From Augochlora pura (Eukaryota; Arthropoda; Insecta; Hymenoptera; Halictidae): 64,000 bases of DNA. This document shows, one piece after another, positions 36,975 to 47,697 of the stretch; within the stretch, counting starts at the first letter, position 1; each line of letters opens with the position of its first letter. The stretch covers positions 8,812,663-8,876,662 of the forward strand of contig NC_135776.1 of NCBI RefSeq assembly GCF_028453695.1. Reading direction: 5' to 3'. The notes beneath the pieces were generated by a model. The model was not told the origin of the DNA and searched no databases. It saw nothing but the letters and a program-made list of their open reading frames with translations. The translations under genes and the position numbers were made by a program.

Positions 36975-37211
36975 CTTCTTCTTCTTCTTCTACATTTTCC
37001 TTTTCTTCGTCTTCCTTAACTGTCTCTTCTTGTTTCTTCTTCTTCATCTTCCCTCTCCTCTTCTTACTTCTTCTTCTTCGTCTTCTTCTTTCTCACCTTC
37101 CTCCATCCCTGCTTCTTCTTCATCTTCTTCTTTCTCACCTTCCTCCTTCCCTGCTTCTTCGTCCTCATCTTTTTCCACGTCTTCTTGTTCATATACCACG
37201 AAGCTGCTATC
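36975..37211. repeat. Pyrimidine-rich TTC/TCC tandem tract
   Basis: A CTTCTTCTT microsatellite leads into two near-identical units of about 48 bp ending TTTCTCACCTTCCTCC(A/T)TCCCTG. On the minus strand 37211-37047 is open for 55 codons and reads as an acidic Glu/Asp/Lys repeat, without a start codon at its head. An acidic exon cannot be excluded, but the tract is explained well enough as simple sequence. The Ser-rich plus-strand frame is the same repeat in another frame. Confidence 0.7.
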
Positions 37212-37429
37212 TCACGATAGAGGACCCGCTGTTATCGGTACGCAGGACGGAATCAAAAGGAGCAGTATGTTTCCTTTGATATGTTAAGCGAACTCGCTTC
37301 AAGAACGTACGTCCCTTATCCGCGCATCGTTTCATAAAGTTGATTCACTTTACGCGAATCGCTTTATTAATGAAGGGATTCTCCGCAACGGGCTGGCCAC
37401 GGGGCTTATCTCTTCTTAACATTCTGGGA

Positions 37430-38425
37430 CATGTTAAAGGCTCGCTTGTTTATCAAAAAACTGCACACGCACACCGCCGGTCGATGGTGTACGGTCAGAT
37501 TTTCGCAAGTTAATGAGAATGAAAAATATTATTTTAAACATGCTTCGGAGACTCGTCCGGGCGTAATATATTACACGATACATTTAGATACGTTTCATCT
37601 TTACGCTATTTATTTAAAATCTGGAATTCATTCGATTCGATGGGATCGTTTATAAAGTCCGCTGAAAATGCTAAAAGCAACACGATGCCTTGATTTCGAG
37701 TCAAAATTTATTCGTTGCAGATAATTAAATTAAGATACTTCCCAATGATGCAATTATTATTGTTACGATACCATAAATTCCATTTTGCAATCATTCAGGA
37801 AGAATATTAGCCAGATATCACTTTTGACAAATATTATAAATATTAAATTTATTATATTAATTATATGTAACATGTATAATTCTATATATTATATAAATGT
37901 ATTACATTAATGTATATATATATGTATATTAATTATAAATATTACAGAAACCGTAAATTTAATATGACAGCACGTCATACAATGATACATTTTTAATTAT
38001 ATCAAGAACTATAAAAGATCATTTATTTTTATATTCAAGATCATCGATATAGTTTCACACAATATGAGTATATGTTCATGGTTATATTACTATAGCTGAT
38101 AAAAAAGTGTATTTCAAACAAGTAATATTATTCTGTATATTATTTCGTTTGTGATGTTTGAAATAAAAAAAATAATAATATAATTAATTATTTGCAATTG
38201 CCACTAATATTATTTTGATATTGAGATAGCGGCATTTGAAAGTTTATTAAAAAGACTGAAAGAAATAATTTATTCTTTTGTAATTTCTATTCCACGCAAT
38301 CGTCTTAGAAAATTGTCATTTCACATAAAATCCTACAGTTTATTCGTCTCAAATAATTACTTTTTATTCTCATTTCGATTAACATTTGCATGATCGAAGC
38401 GAAATACTAAAATTCAACTTGCGCC
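37430..38425. other. AT-rich intergenic DNA, nothing recognised
   Basis: A TATATA/ATTATA-rich core at 37840-37950; no gene, RNA or bounded repeat seen. Confidence 0.5.
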
Positions 38426-38429
38426 TAAT

Positions 38430-38860
38430 AATCAGCAAATGGACGGGAGGGTGTTAAACCTAAGCGAGGCAATTTATAAATTGTCCATAATAGGATGCAC
38501 GTTCTCCGCGTTGAGGACAATTGCGATGTCAAGTAATGCCATATGCGCCATAAGTGTACGATCGAGTACGCGTGTGCTGCAGCCTCAGCAAATATTTGGC
38601 TGCGTATCGAAAGCGCGCGTTAAGATATTCGAAGCTAGAGTCCATTTGAATTTCAACTGATTATCGAGGCGAATAAAGCGAGAGTACAATGCAAACACCT
38701 CCATCTCCTACAAGAGCCAATCGATGTCCGTGCGTATGTACGTACGTCCTCGGAGACGGTAAGAAAGATATTTAAGGAATCCTGGCGAAATCTCAAACCG
38801 TGTGCCGTAAAAATCGGTATTTGGCGCTAATCATTCGTGCCAATAACTTTCACTTTATTC
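38430..38860. promoter_or_regulatory. Candidate noncoding regulatory island
   Basis: A balanced-composition patch with a perfect 14-bp palindrome CAATTTATAAATTG (38470-38483), whose half-site TTTATA resembles posterior Hox sites. CpG-containing words follow. The 73-codon frame inside has no recognisable domain. Its enhancer character is an inference from composition and motif only. Confidence 0.25.
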
Positions 38861-39109
38861 TCTCGAAAGTTGTGCCAGCTTATTATATTATTCGTAAGGT
38901 TACACTTGACGATTGACTAACTTGTTAACAACTGTTATGTCACTCTGGAAACGTTGAAACCGGGGTTCGAGATAAATAAGTTACCATCCGTTCCGAACAC
39001 AATTCTGTTCGAACTCATACGCACCGTTCAAGAAGACGTCTGTTCATGTGCAACATTTGCGTGAAGAGTTATTGTCAATCAGAACTTTGTGTCATGTTAT
39101 TCTTTAATA

Positions 39110-39428
39110 TACACTCGAAAGTATTTGAACACTTACATTTCTAACATTTAACATATTGTACTATGACAATATTAAATAATTTTTACTTTAAGGATATTAA
39201 ATAATCTTAACTTGACTTTGTAATAACGTTTATAACAAGATTAAGAATTTTTCACTTTTTTTTGTACTGTAATAATATTAAATAATGTTTAATTTACTTT
39301 GTGCTATAACCATGTTAAACAATTTTAAGTTTACTTTGTACTGTAACAGTGTTAAATAATCCTGACTCTAGTTTTTATTGGAACGATATTAAATAATTCT
39401 AACTTGATTTTATACGGTAGCGTAATTG
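39110..39428. repeat. Mariner-like end followed by an about 43-bp degenerate minisatellite
   Basis: TACACTCGAAAGTATTTGAACACTTACATTTCTAAC at 39110 matches the left end of the element at 51690. It runs directly into six or seven diverged units of the form TACTTTGTACTGTAACAATA-TTAAATAAT, up to the point where the inverted duplicate of 28665 begins. The array may have grown inside the element. Confidence 0.6.
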
Positions 39429-40348
39429 TATAATTATTGCTCTCAAATGTGATTTTGAGGGTTATGTCAAGATCCTTCTCTCATAGGATCTTTCTTAATA
39501 TATTGTACGTTCTAAGACATGTTCTCAAAGAAGTATTAGTGCTAATAGATCACGGATTTTTGTGCGAAATAAAGTTTGTTTACATCAATTATAAGAAACA
39601 GTGTTTTTATATTATTATATAAAAATCATTGGACTTTATAAAGAAAGTATAAGCATTAACATTTCTTGTTTAGTGGCTGCTGTATTCATATCTTATGTGC
39701 AATACGTTAATATAATAATTAATTATGCCTTAGTAATTATTAATTATTAAATATTATACGTTAATAGTATAATATAAGCTGGGTAGTCGTCAGAAAATCG
39801 ATTGAGTATAGATGTACTAAATGAGTGAAAAATAAATTAGTAATAGTTATGACTTATCGATATTTAAATCACACTAACTGATCTGATCAACGCGGTAAGA
39901 ATCATTGGTAATTGAGATATCTACATTATTTTCATCCTCCCTTAATTTCATATCAAAAAGCTTTCAACATTCTGAAAATATTTAGTTCCATAGCAAAAGA
40001 ACTAAATAATACAGCAATGCAAGTCAAATTGAATTTTTACCTTCAACTGAAAATATATGTGTACCACCAATGGTACCTGCTTGCAAACACTAAAAAAAAT
40101 AGTTTGCAACAGAATGGAAGCTTTAATTTCTACCACAAGAATGGGTCGTAATAAGTTTGTTCAACTATTACGCTCACGATAATTAATAATTACATATAAT
40201 AATATCACGGTTCAGGAAAATATCAAATGGACCGTCTGAAGAGTCGAGTAAAAATGACCCAGCACAAAATGTGTTAATGTACCACTAACTGGACCATTAC
40301 GCCTAAATTCGAACAAAACGAAGTGAATTAAAGCAAACGATAACCACG
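39429..40348. repeat. Inverted copy of 27732-28665
   Basis: The end of this contig is the reverse complement of the end of the first contig. Frames at 39437-39622 and 39912-40151 are the mirror images of those at 28472-28657 and 27929-28168 and are not separate genes. Confidence 0.95.
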
Positions 40349-40448
40349 NNNNNNNNNNNNNNNNNNNNNNNNNNNNNNNNNNNNNNNNNNNNNNNNNNNN
40401 NNNNNNNNNNNNNNNNNNNNNNNNNNNNNNNNNNNNNNNNNNNNNNNN
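40349..40448. other. Assembly gap of 100 N
   Basis: Exactly 100 N. Confidence 0.99.
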
Positions 40449-42609
40449 TATTTCAATACGTGTGTTTCTAATAATAAGCTAGAAACATACCGTTGCAAAT
40501 TCTGTACTTCAATTTTCTCATTTTCCCGATTTATGCAATAGTTGGCGTCCGTGTTTTCCTATGCAAGGGACAGAAATACAACGTAATTTGATATGCGGTT
40601 TATATAAAATTCCGTAGGAATTTCCGATAAGCGGTGGAATATTAAATAAGGAAAAGAAGAGCAGCAAATAATAAAACACGAAAAGGCTTTAAGGAAAATA
40701 CAGCTGCAAGGAAGAAAAAGAAGGTAGCCGAGGAGAGAAAAAGTTCCAGCAACAGATGCTCGAGATGCAAAATAGATATTAAAAATAGAATAACGTAGTG
40801 TTATAGTTTAAGTTATAAACATAACTTAATAAATTAATATTTAACATAAATTATTATGTTAATGTTGTATAGTTTAAAGCGTACACTTTTCTTAATATTA
40901 ATAATTAATGTTAAAAATTAACAAATATAGAAGAATGAAAGAGAAAATTAATTATTCACTGGAATCATTTCTGTATGAATTAACAGATATAATAATAAAA
41001 AAACATACCATATTTGAAATACTGTCGAAGATGATGCTTGTAATTAAAAATATGAATATGTTTATAACAAAGAAATGCCTGTTTCAAAAATAACCAATAA
41101 ATTAAAATTATTAATTACCAATATACAATAATACAAATTACCAATAATTTAGTAAATGTTCTGAGAGCTCACCAAAAGTTTTACTTTTCCTATCGACAAA
41201 ATTCAATGGCGTATTATACAGGGTGTTCCAATATTGATGCCACAACCCAGAAGGAAATGATTCTACACGAAAAAGCAAACCAAAAATAAGCAATAAAAGT
41301 ATTTTCAAAAATAAGAAATAAAAAAAAACATTCTATTTATAATCCGATAGACTGATTCATCCATTATCTAAACGAAAGATCGCTTGTACCAGTTTTTAAA
41401 AATTTATTGCATTTGAAAATGTGTCCGAATATTAATCAGAGTTAGTGTACACAATAACTTCGCATAATATAACAACGACTCGAAGCTAGTATACGCACGC
41501 AAAACAAAGGAACAATCGCTCCGACTAGTTTCCCCATCTGCAAGATATTTACAATGTCCCTTTCAATACGTGTCCCTTTCATAGCACCTCTTCTCTATAA
41601 TTAGCATCGGCTAACGCCAACAGCTCCGATGCTAAATGTAGATTCCTAGTTGTGAAACTCATTTCCAGCGTTAGCAGGATATTGTAATTCATATTGATTG
41701 CCGTCGGAACCATAAAAGCATTTAACAGTCTTCTATCAATGTGTTATTCATGACCGTGGCTACCAGCGCATGAATCTCGTTTCACATTATTAGACCGCGG
41801 ATTTTATGCATTTACGACATCTGCTGGATTTTTAAGGGTGCGGGGTTTTGAACTTGACCTTGACGGAGTCGATCGTCATGCTGTATAGAGCAGAGGAGCC
41901 AATTAGCGTGTCCTGTTCGCGGACCGCAGAAGTTCTTGATACTGAAAATAACTTTAGCAATTTATTTGTCATTTCTCAAGAACCAGAAGTATTTTTCAAT
42001 GTTTCTTTGATATATAAATTTTTCTCTGAAAAAATGTCAAATCTTCCGTGAATATTGGATGGGGATGAATATGTTACGGAGCCAGTGTGCCTATGACCTA
42101 CGAAGATCAATCACTGTGCCTCGTTTACTGTGCTATCATCCTGAACCCTGTATTCATATAACTGTCATAAAATTTAATATTAAAAATACCTTAATCAATT
42201 TTAATTTTGTTGGAAATGCTTGAACTGAGGTATTGAAATGCTCTTTGCGAATATACAAAGAGTACACAAAATCCTAGTTTAAGTTTTTATTGATCAAATG
42301 TTTTCTTGTTTGTCTTATAGTTATTCATGATACACAGTTATATTAGACTTGTATTTTTATTATGTGTTCTTCAATAAAATCCCATGATTAGTCTACATTT
42401 TTTTAAGGACCTTTGTAAGAACATGTAGTTCCTATACTGTTTACTATTTTTGCATGACAAGTTGCTTTGTAATTCCCACAGCTCACTTGAAATTGCGTGG
42501 AGCGCTGATTCGACTCCGCTTGCCTCTGTACCACTTCTGCTTCTACCTTCTCGCGATACTTGATGAAGTGAGCGGTGGACTGTACTTTTGAAATATTGCC
42601 GAATCTACG
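40449..42609. other. Intergenic DNA with transposon ends
   Basis: TATACAGGGTGTTCCAATATTG at 41216 is a CAGGGTG-family end, and ATTATTAGACCGCGGATTTTATGCATTTA at 41786 belongs to the ATTACTAGAC family. A purine-rich tract lies at 40640-40750. The minus frame 42403-42732 (109 codons, basic) is not recognised and overlaps the repeat at 42610. Confidence 0.45.
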
Positions 42610-42745
42610 TATAGTTCTCGCGCGACAAGAAGGCATTCTTGGTGTTATATCCTCCCCCTTACTAGTTGCCCCACTACGTCGACTACGGCTCGCTAGTAAC
42701 TGTCGTTGATCTTTGTCATTGTTTCCGACCAATAGGGACAGTCAG
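42610..42745. repeat. Dispersed repeat with CGCGACAAGAAGGC, copy 2
   Basis: Matches 33516-33620 (TAGTTCTCGCGCGACAAGAAGGC, a C-rich run, TTTCCGACCAATAGG) with extra inserted sequence. Confidence 0.55.
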
Positions 42746-42817
42746 CTACAATAGTGGGGAAGCTAGTCAGAGTGGGACTATAGAGTCAAAGTTGCTTTTC
42801 CGTCGTCTGAGATCTAT

Positions 42818-43040
42818 ACAGGGTGTACCAAAAATGTCTAATAATCTGGAAATGGAGGGTACCTGAGATCGTTTGAAGTGTAAGAACATTGACCAATGAG
42901 GGACAAGCTCAGTTTCGCGCCAGCTGTGTCTAGCCTCTCATTGGTCAGTGTATTACGTCAACTCGTAAACAAAGAAAAGATTGCATTTTTGCTAAGGAAA
43001 AGGTTACTTCAAATGACTCAGAAAATGACCTTATTTCCCG
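42818..43040. mobile_element. CAGGGTG-family foldback element, shorter copy
   Basis: ACAGGGTGTACCAAAAATGTCTAATAATCTGGAAAT aligns with the start of 53656-54017. Inside, GACCAATGAGGG and its complement CTCATTGGTCAG face each other, giving a hairpin. The right part AAGGAAAAGGTTACTTCAAATGACTCAG also matches the other copy, after which the element breaks into a (TTACA)n-type tract. Confidence 0.65.
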
Positions 43041-43148
43041 ATTTTACATTACATTACGTTACATTACATTATATTATATTATGTTATATTATATTATATT
43101 ACGTTACATTATATTTTATTACATTATATTATATTGTATTATATTATA
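43041..43148. repeat. (TTACA)n/(TTATA)n pentanucleotide tract
   Basis: About 100 bases of ATTACATTACGTTACATTAC-like units directly at the end of the foldback element. The same motif in complement is at 47576-47697. Confidence 0.85.
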
Positions 43149-45400
43149 GATATCTCATACTTGCTGCAAAGCATGTAATAGTTAAAAACTACAATAATAC
43201 ATAAATTATGCAAATACAGGCACTGCGTGAGATAAAGCAATTTTGTATTGTTGTCTATAAACGTAACCAGCCGAAGAAAATATATCTTTACTTTTGCATA
43301 CCCTGGGAGAGATACGACTTGAAGAGAGTTATGTTGCAATTAAAATAGTAAACTAGGACAATCTCGTCGATCTAGAATGTACTAAAACCAATTAAAAGTA
43401 GTAAAAATGCTTGTTTCGTAAAAAATCATGATATTTATTATACCATTCTGCAGTTTCTCCAAGCCCCTATTGAAACTAGAAACCCGAAATTCCGTGGGCT
43501 ATTTACATATTTAACCGAGCCAAATCTCCATATTTGCTTTTAACGTCCATCGAAATCCAAAAATTCATTTTTTTCATCGCCCTCACTTCTCGATACATTT
43601 ATGTATTGCGAATAAAAATCTTAAATTCTTCAATTTTTGTCCATATATTTTCTAATATAACATAACATTGATTTTATTCGCATGAACGATCGTGTAAGAT
43701 TTCTTCAAATACGACGTCACATTTTTGTTAAAATTATAAATATGTTTTACATATAAGATAATATTGTAATACATCAAATATATAACTAAATAAATAGTTA
43801 TTAATAAATAGAAAAAAATAATAATAATAGAGATAGATAGAATATATAATAATTTGTTGGTCGATTCTAATAGTGGTTGTAGCGAGATATACATAAGGGG
43901 AGATATATTAAAGGCGAGGTATATTAAATGCGTGCTAAAAATTGTTTAATTTGAAAATTTTGTTAAATTAAATTAATATGCTAAAGAATAAGTGTACCAT
44001 CACCAATCAAATAACCAGTTCCACATTTTTCATTTCATAATTATTGAAACCATAAATCTGTTTCAATCAAAAAATTGTTAATTATATTTCTTTACTCAGA
44101 CACACGCTATTATAAAAATTGAGAAAAATTTGAACAAATTTTATCTTGTAATTTTTACCACGAAATTTTTATTTACTCGTTTTTTTAGACCTCGATAGGT
44201 TTAATGTTAAAGATTAGAATATCAATAATAATATGAGGTCGTCGGGTCTTTCGAACAACCATAATTTCGTTAATTTTAGCAGTTAGCATATAAGATTCTA
44301 GAGGCGTAGTATTTAAACTACATCCTTCAAGAATATGCAAAAAAATAAATTTTTCAAAAGTTTATACTAGAACACTTCTTCATTTCACGTTTGGACAACT
44401 GAATTATTATTGGTAAACTGCGAATTTTTGCAAGTTCTAAATATTGCAATCAAGTTGTTAAATATTTTTTATATTTATATATTTTAATAACTAAATATTT
44501 CTAATGCTTTGCGTTTCATCCACTCATTTTCGTTACAAATGCATAAGATCTGCAGCTTAATTATTAACATTAGGGGAGAGCAAGGATCTCAAATATATCT
44601 TGGTGCAGGCACTCGATAATTTCGAAATTCTTCAATTTATTGGGTTTCCCAAAGGAATGTAGATTTTCGAAATAGTGGGAATTCCCGTAAGAGTTGGGAT
44701 TTCCAAGCTTTACATTCGTTTTAAAGGATACTAAATGCATATTAAACATTTTTAAAAGATTTACTGAATATTAAAACATTTTTTTGTTTTGTGCTTACGA
44801 CAAATTATATTAATATACCTTTCACTTATTTTATTTGTTATTAGAAAATTGTAAGATTTCTGAGGTCATTCGAAATAACTTTTTCCTTAATTTCATAAAT
44901 TTAATATCGAATCCGTTTAATTCTCTTTTTTTAATTTAAATGATATGTATAAAATGCACGACATCAGCATTTATATTCTGAATGTTTATATGTTTATGCT
45001 TGAATGTTTGAAACGAATCAATCTATGGTTAACTTTAAAATATAACTGACTATACTCACGATCGTTCGTATTTTTATTTGTCATCTTTTATTCACATATT
45101 TTTTATGGTATTCCTTCTAGACACGTTAGTTTTTCTATAGGCTCCGTCGTAGCATGCGAGAATTGAAATTAATCGTCAGAAACTTAGCATTCAGATATCA
45201 ATTTTCCCAGTCTGGGTGCGAGCGGAGCCGTTCGAATGCTAAATAGGTGTGAATGAATCTGTGAATCAGTGTTTAGTCCTACGCTTCAAAATTGTAAAAC
45301 GTTGACGCATCGTTATGAGCCATGGTCTAATTAGACATAGTTTGAATAAGTGTATAAACACAATTGAATAAGATCAATGTTATACTTGTATGTATTTAAT
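43149..45400. other. AT-rich intergenic DNA, nothing recognised
   Basis: Small purine tandem (GGGGAGATATATTAAAGGCGAGG) near 43898. No other structure with clear ends. Confidence 0.5.
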
Positions 45401-45402
45401 AT

Positions 45403-45565
45403 ATTTATAATATTAATATTTAATATTTTATACAATATTCTTATATTTTATATAATATTTTTATATTTTATATGATATTTTTATCTTTCACATAATATAT
45501 TTATATTTTATATATTTTCATCTTTTATATAATATTTTTATATATTAATATATTTAGTTTTATAT
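45403..45565. repeat. TTTTATATAATATT minisatellite
   Basis: About seven units of 20-25 bp of the type TTATATTTTATATAATATTT in tandem. Confidence 0.7.
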
Positions 45566-47575
45566 GTTTTATACGTTTGCTCAAACCAATTCGAGATTTT
45601 TAATAACATCTTACCAAACCGGACATTTTTTGCCAATTATATATAGGCTCGCGCGACAAAGTTTAATTGGTATTATCAAGTACTTACGTCGAGCTAATAA
45701 CACGTTACAATCGTGGAACATCTAGGAGACACTTTTCCGATGTATCGTAATAATAGCTGTGTTCGGCGATGCCCAATCGCCGATAATAATAATTAAATAC
45801 CAAATAACAGCTGTCTACACCTGCGACAAATTCAGCATATTTTTTTCGCTCTCATAACGTTCGTCGCGCAGGTGAGGGAATTAATTGAACTGCTTCGAGT
45901 GTAGGTGTGTACAGGTGTGAGCATTAATTCCGCTGAAATACGACAAAATAAAGTCCGGCCAGCTTCTGGGACCAAGAGTTCGCGATGCCAAAAAGAAAAG
46001 GAGGAACAAAATACCATAATGGTGTCCTCTATATGGAAATCGAGACTTTCGTCAGGAAATTTACGTTCTCGACCTGTGAACTAACAATTATTTCCATACC
46101 GAACGGTTGAAAGACTATACAGGGTGTTCGACGTAGCTATCGACGTTTTAGAGAAACTTTCGGCGGGCTGACAAAATATTGTTATAATTAAAGATTTAAC
46201 AGATCTGGACAATAACGTAGATGTATCTCGTATTACTGTACGCTTTATTAAAATAATTACCTTTTTCTTGTTAAATGGTATAGTAAGCAATAATAGAATT
46301 TGTATCAATGGGATTATAGTCGAAGTTCAGACACTTTCAATTATTTTAGATAAAGCTGCATTTTTTGTCTAATAATTTATCGAAAAAAATCATTCTGTAA
46401 AAACTATTCTAAAAGAATTAGAAATTTTTAATTATAATTTTATTCAGCTTCATACCTAATATTATTTAAATATATTTTTATTAAGAAAGTTATGAAAAAT
46501 GTTTTATATAAATACAGATTAAGATCTCAATACATTTTCATAAGTAAATAATAAAAATTATGTTATACGAATGGAGCTTGAAATACTAAAAGTTAACATT
46601 GTAATTGTGGTTGGAATTATTATAGTAAAGTAAATTGAAGTATATATGAAATTATCAGCTAAAATTAAATCGGAATTATCAAATAATAATAAACAAATAT
46701 ATCGTAGATTTTTCATCAGGTTCGAATAAAAATCTGAAATTAATGAACAATGGGAAAAGTATAATATTATATAGATTCTTTCGTGTTGCGCATACAATAG
46801 AATTAATTTTCTTTAAATTATTTACAAACAGGATCATTACATTTCAACATGAAACGTGATAATGTTAACATTCAACACAAGCATTATAAAAGTAACTTTA
46901 CTTAATGATACAATCCACGTGGCTCTTTCGACAGATGCATTTCCCGTGTATTAAAACCGTAACGATTTCCTTCCGCGAACTTAAGCGATGAAAATACGAA
47001 CATTAAAATTCTTCGATCCAATTTAACGAAGCAAACGTACGAATATACTTAACGTAAAAGCTGCGCGAAACTGTTTCAGACACCGTGTACATGCTTCTTA
47101 CAAAATTACACGCCGCCGTTCTGGAAACCGTGAACATAAAAACTGGTTTCAATTTTACGTAAAACCAACAGCTTGCAAACGTTCTTATTCGCGTAGTCAA
47201 TACTTTTTTCGTTTCACACAGTTACGATCTTATATATTTTTTTTTAATTTGTTAAATTTCAGCAAGGAAGCTATGGTTTCCAATATAAGAATCGTTGAAT
47301 ATTATCAGTCAGACGATTTTTATATCCATTAGATTTCGCATTGAAGAAGATTGTTCAATAACAAGTAGAATCAATAGATTGTTTGTTTATTTTTTAAAGT
47401 TTAAGGTAAATAAGAAACTTTTCGACATCTTTCTGGTAGCTTCAATATCTTATGCTTGTAGAAATTCTGATTTTTGTATTTGCAAAATGTTGAATCAAGT
47501 GCTTTTTCAACGTCTTGGTAAAAAGAAATTCTTTCTTGAGAAATGAATTAAATTTGCGGGCGACAAAATATTATA
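45566..47575. other. Intergenic DNA with one transposon end
   Basis: A GC-richer patch at 45640-46080 without a recognisable frame, then CTATACAGGGTGTTCGACGTAG at 46115, a CAGGGTG-family end without a visible partner. The rest is AT-rich and empty. Confidence 0.45.
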
Positions 47576-47697
47576 ATGTAGTGTAATGTAATGCAATGCA
47601 ATGTAATATAATATTATGTAATGTAATGTAGTGTAATGTGATGTAATTTAATACAATGTACTGTAATACAATGTAATGTAATATAATATAACATACA
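47576..47697. repeat. (TGTAA)n-type pentanucleotide tract
   Basis: AATGTAATGCAATGCAATGT-like units for about 120 bases; the complement of the motif at 43041-43148. Confidence 0.85.

Noticed and set aside
37030..37287. Ser-rich plus-strand frame
   Set aside because: Translation of the TTC/TCC simple-sequence tract.
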